DNA of 64,000 nucleotides from Paenibacillus tarimensis (GCF_021532315.1 NZ_JAKGAO010000013.1:1-64000); one strand, 5' to 3'; positions 42,473-51,558 are shown, counted from the first letter of the stretch. Translations and numbers: made by a program. The notes: generated from the sequence alone by a model not told the origin.

Positions 42473-44221
42473 TCATCTCTCAAGGATACCTAGAAGCCGG
42501 GATAGGAAGACCTCGAGCTTCAGCTGCTGCTGCTGCTCACTGCCGCGCGCCCGAATTGTCACCGATCCGTCGGCCAGCTCCTTATCGCCTATGACCGCGA
42601 TATACGGAGTCTTCTGCAACTGGGCCTCCCGGATCTTGTAGCCCAACTTCTCTTGGCGTTCGTCAAGCTCCGCTCTGATGCCCTCCTCCTTCAGCAGCCT
42701 GCAAACTTCCGCGCCGTAAGCGGCATGCCGGTCTGCGACAGGGATCACGACGACCTGAACGGGAGCCAGCCAAGCAGGGAACGCGCCCGCATAATGCTCG
42801 ATCAGAATACCGAGGAAACGGTCGATCGAGCCGTAGACCGCACGATGAATGACAATTGGCGTCTGCCGTTCATTGCGCTCATCTACATAGGACAGGCCAA
42901 ACTTTTCCGGCATCTGGAAGTCCAGCTGTATCGTAGCGCACTGGTGACTGCGGTTCAGCGCATCCTTGATGTGAAAATCGATCTTCGGCCCGTAGAAAGC
43001 ACCATCCCCCGGGTTCAGACTATAGGGCAGACCGGAATGCCCGAGTACCTCTGACAAGGCTGCCTCCGCCGCTTCCCACTGTTCATCCGACCCCATAGAC
43101 GACTCGGGTCTTGTGGACAGCTCCAGGCTGTACTCGAAGCCGAATATGCCGTACATCTCCTTGATCAGCTCAATGGCTCCGCCAATCTCCTGCGCGATCT
43201 GATCCGGCCGTACGAAGATATGCGCATCATCCTGGCAGAATGTACGAACACGCAGCAGTCCATTAAGCGCGCCGCTGAATTCATGACGATGCACCTGGCC
43301 AAACTCGGCAAATCTTATCGGAAGCTCCTTATAGGAGTGAAGCCTGTTCTTGAACATCAGCATGTGGCCCGGGCAGTTCATCGGCTTAACCGCAAACTGA
43401 TGATGATCCAGCTCACAGAAGTACATATTCTCGTGATAATGATCCCAATGCCCCGACTGCTCCCACATCTGCCGGTCCATCATGATCGGTGTCCGCACCT
43501 CTTCATAACCATATTTCTGCAGAAAACCCCGCGATAGCGCCTCCAGTTCATTCCGGATGACAGTTCCCTTCGGCAGATAAAAGGGCATCCCTGGCGCTTC
43601 ATCCGCGAACATGAACAGCTGCAGCTGCTTACCGAGCTTCCTGTGATCCCGCTTCTGGGCCTCCTCATATGCAGCCAGATAGTCCTCCAGCTCCGAAGAA
43701 CAGCTGAACGCCGCTCCATAGATCCGCTGAAGCACCGGCCTGCTGCTGTCTCCAAGCCAATAAGCGCCTGAGACACTCAACAGCTTATAAGCCGGTAGTT
43801 CTAGCTGCACTGCATCCAGAGGCAGGGACAGCACATCCATAAAGCCGCCTTCTTCGATAAGACTGAGCGGGTAATCCTGATCCAAACCCTTAACCCATTC
43901 AGCCTTCAAGTGCTCACCCGACGCTTCCAGCAGGCGAACTGCCTCTTCTCGAGCAACCCTTCTCCATGACAGTGACGACCTGGAAGAGGCAAGCCGCTTC
44001 ATGTCTTCCTGAATTCCCGCCAGATCCTGTTCCGTCAGGGACTGGGGAACCTCCAGGTCATAGTAAAATCCATTACTCGTAGCTGCTGCAATCCCCAGCC
44101 TTGCACCCGTATGTCTCCGCTTGACTGCCTGGGCAAGACGAACTGCTGCCAGCAGCCTCATTTGTTCCAGTTGGCCCTGCTCCTTAGACCGTTCCCGGCC
44201 ATTCATTTGTTCATCGTACAT
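42473..44221 (-). CDS. Threonyl-tRNA synthetase paralogue with inactivated editing domain
   Basis: 582 residues, short because the N-terminal TGS domain is missing. The catalytic core is complete: zinc ligands C283, H334 and H459, and motifs RFAEFGQVHRHEFSG, RTFCQDDAH and IHRAVYGSIDRF; the anticodon domain follows. The N2 editing domain is present but its catalytic residues are gone: the usual HSAAH reads LLAAV (23-27), and the CRGPH region reads LSLPL (131-135). It should therefore charge Thr without clearing Ser-tRNA-Thr. Start ATG 44221 (AGGAGTG). Two T-box leaders precede it, as in Bacillus thrZ-type inducible copies. Confidence 0.92.
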   Translation of the reverse strand: MYDEQMNGRERSKEQGQLEQMRLLAAVRLAQAVKRRHTGARLGIAAATSNGFYYDLEVPQSLTEQDLAGIQEDMKRLASSRSSLSWRRVAREEAVRLLEASGEHLKAEWVKGLDQDYPLSLIEEGGFMDVLSLPLDAVQLELPAYKLLSVSGAYWLGDSSRPVLQRIYGAAFSCSSELEDYLAAYEEAQKRDHRKLGKQLQLFMFADEAPGMPFYLPKGTVIRNELEALSRGFLQKYGYEEVRTPIMMDRQMWEQSGHWDHYHENMYFCELDHHQFAVKPMNCPGHMLMFKNRLHSYKELPIRFAEFGQVHRHEFSGALNGLLRVRTFCQDDAHIFVRPDQIAQEIGGAIELIKEMYGIFGFEYSLELSTRPESSMGSDEQWEAAEAALSEVLGHSGLPYSLNPGDGAFYGPKIDFHIKDALNRSHQCATIQLDFQMPEKFGLSYVDERNERQTPIVIHRAVYGSIDRFLGILIEHYAGAFPAWLAPVQVVVIPVADRHAAYGAEVCRLLKEEGIRAELDERQEKLGYKIREAQLQKTPYIAVIGDKELADGSVTIRARGSEQQQQLKLEVFLSRLLGILER

Positions 44222-44261
44222 GTCCAATCACTCCTGCTCGTCATATAATTTTATGTGAACA

Positions 44262-44562
44262 CAAAAAAGCACGCTATCCGCATAGGGACGAGCGTGCTCG
44301 TGGTTCCACCCAAATTCAATCCGCCGCCAGCAGCTTCAAATAAGCAGCAGGCAAGCAGATTCTCTGACTTCTGTAACGGGAATTCCCGGCGCTCCATACT
44401 CTCACTCCTGCCAAGGTAAGCAGGCATGACATGATTTGGGGAGCGCGGCTGCAAGGTGGTATATGCCTGCGATTGCCGTAAGGGAGTTTCAGCCGGTGCT
44501 CCCTCTCTCTGTCCCGGTATCTCTCATTCATCATGGTCCTTGGTCATAGCCTTTCACGATCA
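44262..44562 (-). promoter_or_regulatory. T-box riboswitch, promoter-proximal to thrS-like gene
   Basis: Minus strand: K-turn ATGACCAAGGA, distal loop GGGAGCACCGGCTGAAAC, specifier ACC (44458-44460; Thr) followed by A, T-box GGGTGGAACCACG, and a terminator ending TTTTTTG. Nearly a duplicate of the next one. Confidence 0.92.
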
Positions 44563-44571
44563 TCGGCCGGT

Positions 44572-44862
44572 AAAAACAAAAAACACGCTGTCCGCATAGG
44601 GACGAGCGCGCTCGTGGTTCCACCCAAGTTTAATCTGCTGCTGCATCTATTGACACACGCAGGCAGATCCTCTGAAAATCTGTAACGGGAATTCCCGGCG
44701 TTCCATACTCTCACTATTGCCAGGTAAGCAAGCGTTCGTGATTTGGGGGACGCAGCTGCAAGGTGGTACAGACCTGTGATTGCCGCAGGGAGTTTCAGCC
44801 GGTGCTCCCATTCTCTGTTCCGGTATCTTCCATGACTGGTTGTCCTTGGTCATCGCTGTTGA
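44572..44862 (-). promoter_or_regulatory. T-box riboswitch, promoter-distal copy
   Basis: Same order of elements; specifier ACC at 44766-44768, T-box GGGTGGAACCACG near 44612-44626, terminator ending TTTTTTGTTTTT. Read first by polymerase; both must be read through before the ThrRS gene is expressed. Confidence 0.92.
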
Positions 44863-44871
44863 TTAGTGCCT

Positions 44872-44901
44872 ATTATAGAATCCGCAATCTTGAATTGTCA
44901 A
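44872..44901 (-). promoter_or_regulatory. Sigma-A promoter of the T-box/ThrRS unit
   Basis: Minus strand TTGACA (44896-44901), 18-base spacer, TATAAT (44872-44877), immediately before the first T-box. Confidence 0.8.
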
Positions 44902-44917
44902 CTGATTAATTGATCCG

Positions 44918-45766
44918 CTAAACTGCCGGCCCCATTAATAACCGTTTTCTTAAAGCACCTAAATACAAGAGCACCAGCAAGCAGACAAACACGCAATAGT
45001 AAGGGTCCCACCAGGCATGCGTGCGAAGAATGTCCGCTTGTGATAAAGCTGACATCAAGAAGATCAGCAGACCCAAGGATATGACATACTTCGGCCAGGC
45101 ATAGGACCATGTAAAACTAAAGATCGTGGTGTACGCCACAGCCAGCACAAGCCAATAAACCGTTACAAAGACCGTTGTGTCGCGGGATATATTCTCAAAC
45201 CATCCGATATGGTATGTCCTGACTCCCAAGAATGCAATTGGCAGATACATCAGCGTACCCAGGATCGCTCCAGTAATCAGCACCAGTGTAACAAACAGCA
45301 GGAGGCCTTTCATCGGGCGCATAATACGGTTATACCAAGCCTTTGCCGTCAAATAATAGAAGGGCAGACCTAACGCCGTATAACCAATGCTCCACCAGTT
45401 GTGCCGGTAGATCTGCAAATGCAGAAACAACCACTCTACAGCCGCAAACAGCCCCGTAGTCACCACTATCCAAAGCCAGCCTTTACGGAATACAGCGATA
45501 GCGGCTGCAGATGAAGGCAGTATGAGAAAATTGGAAATACCTGACCCGATATTGCTGTCATAATATGAATTGTGCTTAATAAAACCCGGGTAATACTGGT
45601 AGCTTCCCAGCAGGGTAAAGATTACGAATTCTATACAATAGCTGACACCCACCATCCCCAAGAACAGCGCGAAGCTTCTATGATTTCTGCTCTTATAATA
45701 GACCAGGATCAATAAGACGACACTTATTGCCACCAAACCCAGATACCAGTATGAGCTGTAACGCAC
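44918..45766 (-). CDS. Polytopic membrane protein of unknown function
   Basis: About 282 residues with eight predicted membrane helices (for example YLGLVAISVVLLILVYY, LWIVVTTGLFAAVEWLF). No active-site motif or named family recognised. I prefer GTG 45766 behind GGGGGAGG; an in-frame TTG at 45865 adds 33 polar residues but has no ribosome site and overlaps a TATATT box. Alone on its strand, 17 bases upstream of the ThrRS promoter. Confidence 0.65.
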   Translation of the reverse strand: MRYSSYWYLGLVAISVVLLILVYYKSRNHRSFALFLGMVGVSYCIEFVIFTLLGSYQYYPGFIKHNSYYDSNIGSGISNFLILPSSAAAIAVFRKGWLWIVVTTGLFAAVEWLFLHLQIYRHNWWSIGYTALGLPFYYLTAKAWYNRIMRPMKGLLLFVTLVLITGAILGTLMYLPIAFLGVRTYHIGWFENISRDTTVFVTVYWLVLAVAYTTIFSFTWSYAWPKYVISLGLLIFLMSALSQADILRTHAWWDPYYCVFVCLLVLLYLGALRKRLLMGPAV

Positions 45767-45952
45767 GGTAAGCCAATGCCTCCCCCTCAGGGATAAAAAA
45801 CCGTTCCCCGGCTTGCTGTAAGCTGCTTTCTTTGCATATTCCGGTACGGTTACCTGCTTAGTCAATATAGTATGGCGGGCAGAGGCAAAGTATATGCGTA
45901 TTCATGGGGAGCGAGATTCTCCGTGCCGCTAGTACGGAATCCGTTCACTGTT

Positions 45953-46072
45953 CATTCCGTCGCCGATCGATGATTTTGTAACCTGGGCGGATGAACTTGC
46001 TCCACTGGGTCATCGGGCGGCCCATTTCTTTTATCGGTAACAATAATAATTCAGCCATTGGCTTCGAGTAAG
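45953..46072 (-). pseudogene. Possible decayed fragment of a glycoside hydrolase (GH30-like)
   Basis: Two overlapping minus-strand frames read IIIVTDKRNG and MTQWSKFIRPGYKIID. Together, across a frameshift, they recall the region near the end of the GH30 xylanase barrel (VTD-NG ... FSKFIRPGY-R-D). No intact gene is present, and there is a stop just before the first piece. Offered as a weak match. Confidence 0.3.
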
Positions 46073-46237
46073 TTTGAGATAAGGAGAAATGATATCTCCG
46101 ATTACACCTGTATAATATGTACCAAATAAGAGAAACAATTACAGTCATGCTGCGTCTATATTTCATGCAGGGAGATCCCAAAGTGTAAACCAAAAGCAAT
46201 CGGAGTCAAAACTGATTAAAGCAGAAGGGTTTTATTA

Positions 46238-46423
46238 TTGTGGAAAAGGAGTGAATTAATCATTATTGAAACAGGAATTGGTTTTTTACTGTTTATAGCC
46301 CTTATCTCACTGTTCTTTAGCTTGGTGCGATTCCTGGTGGATAAATATTTAAGTGACTTTTACAGAGAAGCTTTTAGAAAAACACGTAAACTATTGCGTA
46401 AACTATTCCGGAAAAGAAGCTGA
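46238..46423 (+). CDS. Small membrane peptide
   Basis: Up to 61 residues: one hydrophobic helix (GFLLFIALISLFFSLVRFLV) followed by a basic tail with KTRKLLRKLFRKRS. TTG 46238 gives the longest form, but AAAAGGAG lies inside it and a start just after that site would use a rare codon. No family recognised. Isolated between decayed sequence and an empty 260-base gap (46424-46684). Confidence 0.4.
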   Translation: MWKRSELIIIETGIGFLLFIALISLFFSLVRFLVDKYLSDFYREAFRKTRKLLRKLFRKRS

Positions 46424-46684
46424 ATTGGTTCCATAGACTTAACAATTTGCGATGTAAACCGCCATTATCTCGTAAGATCTTAGAATGTATCGAAGTCTCC
46501 CTTGTTGAGCAAATCAAGCTCTAAGGTTGTGTGGAAAAGATTCAATATACGCGCTCATGGCGGGTAACTTTCAGGGCTGCTTGCTTTGCAGGAGCCAGCG
46601 GCTAATGCTAAGAAAGTCCTGAGTCATCAAGAATGCTTGACGGTCAGGACCTGGATGCTGTGCATAATTCACTGCGTACATATT

Positions 46685-47221
46685 TTAACCAATCAGCGAC
46701 TCCACGGGTGCACGAACAATTGCGGCGCAGCGGCTCGCTTCCTCTTTGATCTCGTCTTCCGAAGCATAGGTTGTATTGTATACAGCAAATGGGGGAAGGA
46801 AATCAGCATGACAGCGCGTCAGCGTTCTTTCGATCGGACGGAGCAGCTCGCTCATCGTATACTTGTTGAATCCCCCGGAACGATACTGCTTCTCGGTCCC
46901 GCCGACCGTCGTGACAACCATGAACGATTTCCCTGCTAACTTGTCACCACCTGGTCCGAACGCCCAACCGGGTACCAGCACGTCATCGAACCATTTCTTC
47001 AGCAGCGGCGGACAGCTGTACCAGTAAAAGGGGAACTGTAATAGGATTCTATCATACTTCAGCAGATATGCCTGCTCCCTTTCCACATCGATGTTCCATT
47101 CCGGGTACGCCCGATACAAGTCATGAATGAACATGCCCGAACGCTGCAGCTCCAGGGATAACGCTGCGTTAGCCTTGGACGTCTCCATTGAGGGGTGGGC
47201 GACAATAGCCATGATATTCAA
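46685..47221 (-). CDS. NAD(P)H-dependent flavodoxin-like oxidoreductase
   Basis: 178 residues from TTG 47221, nine bases after AAAGG. Flavodoxin-like quinone-reductase fold of the KefF/YwrO/MdaB type: NIMAIVAHPSMETSK, ILLQFPFYWYSCPPLLKKWFDD and VTTVGGTEKQYRSGG. Probably reduces quinones, nitro- or azo-compounds with FMN. Divergently transcribed from an HxlR regulator, a common pairing for electrophile or aldehyde stress. Confidence 0.87.
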   Translation of the reverse strand: MNIMAIVAHPSMETSKANAALSLELQRSGMFIHDLYRAYPEWNIDVEREQAYLLKYDRILLQFPFYWYSCPPLLKKWFDDVLVPGWAFGPGGDKLAGKSFMVVTTVGGTEKQYRSGGFNKYTMSELLRPIERTLTRCHADFLPPFAVYNTTYASEDEIKEEASRCAAIVRAPVESLIG

Positions 47222-47346
47222 GACAATCATCCTTTCGCCGTACAAAATAACATCGCGATGTACCTCCATTTTTACGGAGAAGGGAAGTCGTGTAAAGTAC
47301 GCAGATTTTCCGTACTGTGTATGTTTTCTCAAACCAATAACACAAG

Positions 47347-47366
47347 TAGTATGGTTAGACATACTA
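47347..47366. promoter_or_regulatory. HxlR-type operator candidate
   Basis: TAGTATG and CATACTA arms around GTTAGA, in the region shared by the flavodoxin-like and HxlR genes. Confidence 0.5.
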
Positions 47367-47444
47367 TGTACCATAAATCATCGTACTACCCATAATCGGG
47401 ATACCCTGCTAACCTAATATTAGGATGGATACGGAGGTGCGCCC

Positions 47445-47819
47445 ATGCACGACACAACGAACGACGGACCTAGAACTAACGGTATCACGACGACGTTGAA
47501 AGTAATCGGCGGGAAATGGAAGCCGCTAATCCTCTTTATTTTGCTGCAGGACGGTACGAAACGGTTCGGTGAATTGCGGCGGCTTCTGCCTAACGTGACC
47601 CAAGGAATGCTGACGAATCAACTCCGCGAGCTGGAACAAGACGGCCTCGTCTCCAGAGTCGTCTTTCAAGAGATTCCGCCCAAAGTCGAATATTCGATCA
47701 CAGAGTATGGAAGGTCGCTGCACAACATCCTGACCGCCATGTGCGGCTGGGGATTCGCTCACTTGGAGAAGGATGCCGAGAGAGCTGTTGATTCTGGGGA
47801 GAAGACTAATATAAAATAA
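47445..47819 (+). CDS. HxlR family transcriptional regulator
   Basis: 124 residues, single winged-helix domain: [27 protein letters not shown], then [21 protein letters not shown] and [12 protein letters not shown]. No N-terminal HxlR cysteine is present in this copy, so redox sensing by that residue is unlikely. ACGGAGGTG site. Likely represses the divergent oxidoreductase gene. Confidence 0.88.
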   Translation: MHDTTNDGPRTNGITTTLKVIGGKWKPLILFILLQDGTKRFGELRRLLPNVTQGMLTNQLRELEQDGLVSRVVFQEIPPKVEYSITEYGRSLHNILTAMCGWGFAHLEKDAERAVDSGEKTNIK

Positions 47820-47820
47820 G

Positions 47821-47864
47821 AAAAAGACAGAAAAACCCTCAAAACCGAGGATCTTCCTGTCTTA
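47821..47864. terminator. Terminator after the HxlR gene
   Basis: AAGACAG/CTGTCTT outer stem and CCTC/GAGG inner stem, with A-rich 5' flank, so usable from both sides. Confidence 0.65.
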
Positions 47865-47953
47865 TAGCTGTCTCATATTGATGTTATAGACAGTCACGAA
47901 CGATGCTGTAATCAGACACGTTTTACGTTATAGCCGGCAACCGTGAGGGCTGC

Positions 47954-48766
47954 CTACCGGTAATACCGCTGCCGCATCGCCTCATGCAGCAGCACGGTAG
48001 CGGCCATGGCAACGTTCAGCGACTCGGCCTTACCGCGCATCGGGATCAGTACCGACTCATCCACCAAGGCCGACACCTCGGCGGACAAGCCATTGGACTC
48101 ATTGCCGAGCAGCAGCCAGGCCGGGCCATTCCAGTCATAGCTGAAGCAGGATTGCTCCGCCTGCAGGCTCGTGCCCACAAGCCGGATGCCCCGTTCACGC
48201 CCTTCGGGCAGAAGCTGCGCCAGATCCGCCTCTATAACCGGCAGATGGAACAGCGAACCCATTGTTGAACGGACAGTCTTCGGATTGTACAGATCAACGC
48301 TTCCCTTGCCGATGACAACCGCTGAAGCGCCGACTGCATCCGCGCTGCGGATGATGGTCCCGACATTACCCGGATCACGGAGTCCGTCCAGAACGACGAC
48401 CAGCGCATTCGGGCCGTACAGCTGCGCGGTGTCTGCTTCCGCCTTGAGGACGATGCCAAACACAGGCGGCGGCGTATCAGTACCCGTGCATTTGCTCATG
48501 ACGGCTGCCGATGCCTCCACAAGGGTGCAGGGATAACCGTCTTCAGAGCGAAGGAGCGGTTCCAGCTCGGCCGGCAGCCCCCGCTCCGTATCGTAAACGA
48601 CCGTTTCGACCGGCGCACCGGAAATCAGTGCTTCCTGAATCAGGTGCACGCCTTCGAGGATGAAGCGTCCTGTGCGGTCCCGCTGCTTCTTCTCCAGCAG
48701 CGCTGCCCACTCCTTCACCTTCGGATTTTGCTGTGATGCGATATGCTGAACTGGCCCATTAATCAT
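47954..48766 (-). CDS. TrmH-family RNA methyltransferase
   Basis: 270 residues, SPOUT class 2'-O-methyltransferase. Motif 1 DPGNVGTIIRSADAVGA, motif 2 LLLGNESNGLS and motif 3 IPMRGKAESLNVAMAATVLLHE are intact; the N-terminal RNA-binding domain has RTGRFILEGVHLI. Corresponds to Bacillus YsgA, likewise near sspI; target RNA not known from sequence. It follows the Ktr gene by three bases. Confidence 0.92.
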   Translation of the reverse strand: MINGPVQHIASQQNPKVKEWAALLEKKQRDRTGRFILEGVHLIQEALISGAPVETVVYDTERGLPAELEPLLRSEDGYPCTLVEASAAVMSKCTGTDTPPPVFGIVLKAEADTAQLYGPNALVVVLDGLRDPGNVGTIIRSADAVGASAVVIGKGSVDLYNPKTVRSTMGSLFHLPVIEADLAQLLPEGRERGIRLVGTSLQAEQSCFSYDWNGPAWLLLGNESNGLSAEVSALVDESVLIPMRGKAESLNVAMAATVLLHEAMRQRYYR

Positions 48767-48769
48767 ACG

Positions 48770-49450
48770 TTACGCCTTACCCGCTTTCTTGTCTGAATAG
48801 CTGAGCTCCAGCTTTGCAAGGTCTTTATTCTCCCCGACAATGACCAGAACATCACCCTCACGAATCGTATCTTCCGCATATGGCGATATATTCATCTTGA
48901 CTCCCGTCTTGATGGCCATGACGTTGCAGCCATACTCCGCCCGGATGTCGAGCTCCTTCAGGTTCTTGCCCACCATACTGTCCGGCGCCTTAAGCTCTAC
49001 GATGCTGTACTCATCCGACAGCTCGATAAAATCGAGAATGTTCGGCGAGATCAGGTGATGCGCCACCCGCAGACCCATGTCCCGCTCCGGGAAGACGACC
49101 TTGTCCGCGCCAATCTTGTCCAGTACCTTGCCGTGCAGCTCGTTCTGCGCCTTGACGATAATATAAGGTACCCCAAGATCCTTCATAATCAGCGTTGTAA
49201 GAATACTCGCCTGTATATCCTGGCCAATAGCCACTACAACCACATCAAAATTACGGATGCCAAGCGCCTTCATCGCTTCCTCATCCGTGGAATCTGCCGC
49301 TACCGCATGGGTAACATTATTCACCACTTCCTGAATCCGGTGTTCGCTCTCATCGATCGCCAGCACCTCAAAGCCAAGGTCTGACAATGATTTGGCAATA
49401 CTAGTACCGAAACGACCCATACCGATAACCGCATACTGCTTCTTCGCCAT
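48770..49450 (-). CDS. KtrA/KtrC-like potassium uptake regulatory subunit
   Basis: 226 residues from ATG 49450. RCK_N domain with the nucleotide motif YAVIGMGRFGTSIAKSLSDLGFEV, then the RCK_C domain (YSIVELKAPDSMVGKNLKEL ... GDVLVIVGENKDL), the c-di-AMP-binding part in such subunits. It gates a KtrB-type channel, presumably the one at 17.8 kb. Unlike ktrB, no riboswitch precedes it. Operon with trmH. Confidence 0.92.
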   Translation of the reverse strand: MAKKQYAVIGMGRFGTSIAKSLSDLGFEVLAIDESEHRIQEVVNNVTHAVAADSTDEEAMKALGIRNFDVVVVAIGQDIQASILTTLIMKDLGVPYIIVKAQNELHGKVLDKIGADKVVFPERDMGLRVAHHLISPNILDFIELSDEYSIVELKAPDSMVGKNLKELDIRAEYGCNVMAIKTGVKMNISPYAEDTIREGDVLVIVGENKDLAKLELSYSDKKAGKA

Positions 49451-49542
49451 GACAGGTATCACTCCCCCAACGATAACTGCGTATTCCTCATTATACCACA
49501 ACTCATTAAACGGCTGAAAAGGATGACCCAGCTGTCACAGGG

Positions 49543-49549
49543 CATATTA
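49543..49549 (+). promoter_or_regulatory. Possible sigma-G -10 for sspI
   Basis: CATATTA preceded by G, as in forespore sigma-G promoters, about 36 bases before sspI. A -35 match (near 49521) is weak. Confidence 0.4.
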
Positions 49550-49584
49550 AACGGGAAAACACCTTTTGACGGGGGGATTTGAAC

Positions 49585-49818
49585 ATGAATACGCTCAATT
49601 TGCGCCAGGCCATCATCCAACGGGTTCATGACAAGTCAGAGGAGGAACTGAATGAAGTCATCGAAAGCTCCATTGGTAATGATGAGCGGACGCTGCCCGG
49701 CCTAGGCGTACTCTTCGAGCTGATCTGGCAGGACAGTGACCCTTCCACCCAGAAGCAGCTGGTCGGAACACTGCATAACCACTTGGTCCATACCGAGCCG
49801 CCTCTGCAGCGTCAGTAA
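49585..49818 (+). CDS. sspI: Small acid-soluble spore protein SspI
   Basis: 77 residues beginning MNTLNLRQAIIQRVHDK, with the hallmark TLPGLGVLFELIWQ. SspI is a minor forespore protein of Bacilli made under sigma-G. ATG 49585 is seven bases after GGGGGGA; TTG 49579 is too close. Next to a TrmH-family gene as in Bacillus. Confidence 0.9.
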   Translation: MNTLNLRQAIIQRVHDKSEEELNEVIESSIGNDERTLPGLGVLFELIWQDSDPSTQKQLVGTLHNHLVHTEPPLQRQ

Positions 49819-49937
49819 GTGTGAAGACAATGCGCGCACAACAGTGAAATGCCGCATGACATAAGCAAGAAGCAGCCTGCCGCCCTTGTGGCGGGCTGTA
49901 TTGGCATATGGTATAGCACCCGTAAGGAGGTCTATCA

Positions 49938-50057
49938 GTGGACACAATCATAGAATGGATAACCCGGCATTGGGTCACAACCGTCATCCTGCTCGGCATC
50001 ATCTGGGCGGTTGCTTTCGTCCTCTATCACCGCAAATCACTTTTCCTCAAGGAGTAG
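49938..50057 (+). CDS. 39-residue membrane protein
   Basis: GTG start six bases after a perfect AAGGAGGT. One membrane helix (TTVILLGIIWAVAFVLYH) between a short polar N-terminus and a basic tail RKSLFLKE. No family recognised. The excellent ribosome site and position between terminators support expression, perhaps in sporulation like its neighbour sspI. Confidence 0.6.
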   Translation: MDTIIEWITRHWVTTVILLGIIWAVAFVLYHRKSLFLKE

Positions 50058-50094
50058 GCAGACAGCAGAACCGGGCATTTATTTTATGCAAAAC

Positions 50095-50161
50095 AAAAGC
50101 TGCTGATTCCCACTCGCGGGAGCCTTCTGAAAAGCTCCCTTAGCGAGTAGAATCAACAGCT
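50095..50161. terminator. Terminator of the pur operon
   Basis: Long hairpin: AGCTG, TGATTC, ACTCGC and GGAGC on one side pair with GCTCC, GCGAGT, GAATCA and CAGCT on the other. On the minus strand TTTTGTTTTGC follows, 77 bases after the purD stop. Confidence 0.82.
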
Positions 50162-50238
50162 ATAAAGTGACAGGATTAAACAGCCCCGCCCTTGTCACAA
50201 ACAATCCGCACGTTTACTTTTTGCAAAAATCGGCATCG

Positions 50239-51504
50239 TTATACAAGTGCCTTGGACGCGATATCCGAACGGTAATGCATGCCTTCAAAATGGATAAGCC
50301 CAAGCGCCTCGTAAGCCTGCTTCCGGGCTTCGTCCAGATTGGCTCCGCGGCCGACAATGCCAAGCACACGGCCGCCGGCTGTGACAAGCTTCCCGTCTTC
50401 CTCCGCAGTACCCGCATGGAATATCAAAGCACCGGCTGCTTCCGCTTCCGCTAGACCGCTAATTACGCGGCCCTTCGGATAGGAAGCCGGATACCCTTCA
50501 GACGCCGCAATTACACACACTGCCGCTTCATCGCTCCACTCAATATCGAGCTGGTCCAGTCTTCCGTTAACCGCAGCCAGGATGATGTCCAGCAGATCGG
50601 TCTTTAGTCTTGGCAGTACAACCTGTGTCTCCGGATCACCCATCCGGGCATTGAATTCAATGGTCTTCACACCCGTCTTCGTAATCATCAGACCCGCGAA
50701 GAGGACGCCTCGGAAGGGTCTTCCTTCGCTGACCATGGCCCGTGCCGTCGGCTTAATGATATTCTCGATCGCATCTTCAATGAGAGCCGGGTCGATATGC
50801 GGCAGCGGCGTATAAGTGCCCATGCCGCCTGTGTTCGGTCCTTTATCTCCGTCATAGGCAGGCTTATGATCCTGAGCCGCAACCATGGGACGGACCGTCT
50901 CACCGTCAACGAACGAGAGAATCGACATTTCCTGGCCTTCCAGGAATTCTTCGATTACCACTTGTGTGCCAGCCTCTCCGAATACCTTGTCGACCATCAT
51001 TCCGCGCAGCGCGGCTTCCGCTTCTTCCAATGTGGCCGCAACGGTCACGCCTTTGCCTGCTGCCAGGCCGTCAGCCTTGATGACGATCGGCGCGGACTGG
51101 CTGCGCAGATAAGACAGCGCAGCGTCATAATCCGTAAAGGTCTCATAAGCTGCAGTCGGAATGTTATAGTCCTTCAGCAGCTTCTTCATGAAGATCTTGC
51201 TGCCTTCGATCTCCGCCGCATTCTTGCGCGGACCGAATACCGGGATGCCCGCTTCCTCGTGTGCATCCACAATACCCGCCGCCAGCGGATCATCCGGTCC
51301 AACGACGACAAGGTCGATGGCGTTGTCCTTTACATATTGAATCTGATCGGCAAACCTGTTCACCGGGATCGGTACACATTCCGCCAAAGCAGCAATCCCC
51401 GCGTTACCCGGTGCACAGAACAGCTTGCTTATCTTATCGCTCTTGCTCAGTGCCCAGACGATGGCATGCTCACGCCCGCCGCCGCCAATAACCATAACCC
51501 GCAT
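50239..51504 (-). CDS. purD: Phosphoribosylamine-glycine ligase
   Basis: GAR synthetase, second step of IMP synthesis (phosphoribosylamine + glycine + ATP). 421 residues, normal. ATP-grasp fold: MVIGGGGREHAIVWAL, GPDDPLAAGIVD, ADGLAAGKGVTVA, GEAGTQVVIEEFLEGQE and EFNARMGDPETQV. GGGGG site. Last gene of the operon. Confidence 0.97.
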   Translation of the reverse strand: MRVMVIGGGGREHAIVWALSKSDKISKLFCAPGNAGIAALAECVPIPVNRFADQIQYVKDNAIDLVVVGPDDPLAAGIVDAHEEAGIPVFGPRKNAAEIEGSKIFMKKLLKDYNIPTAAYETFTDYDAALSYLRSQSAPIVIKADGLAAGKGVTVAATLEEAEAALRGMMVDKVFGEAGTQVVIEEFLEGQEMSILSFVDGETVRPMVAAQDHKPAYDGDKGPNTGGMGTYTPLPHIDPALIEDAIENIIKPTARAMVSEGRPFRGVLFAGLMITKTGVKTIEFNARMGDPETQVVLPRLKTDLLDIILAAVNGRLDQLDIEWSDEAAVCVIAASEGYPASYPKGRVISGLAEAEAAGALIFHAGTAEEDGKLVTAGGRVLGIVGRGANLDEARKQAYEALGLIHFEGMHYRSDIASKALV

Positions 51505-51558
51505 GGTCGTGCCCCCTATCTATAAGAATCCGTCTACGCTCTAATATCTGCTGACTTC

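Noticed and set aside
44251-44853. Small minus-strand frames in the ThrRS leader
   Set aside because: They are translations of the two T-box RNAs.
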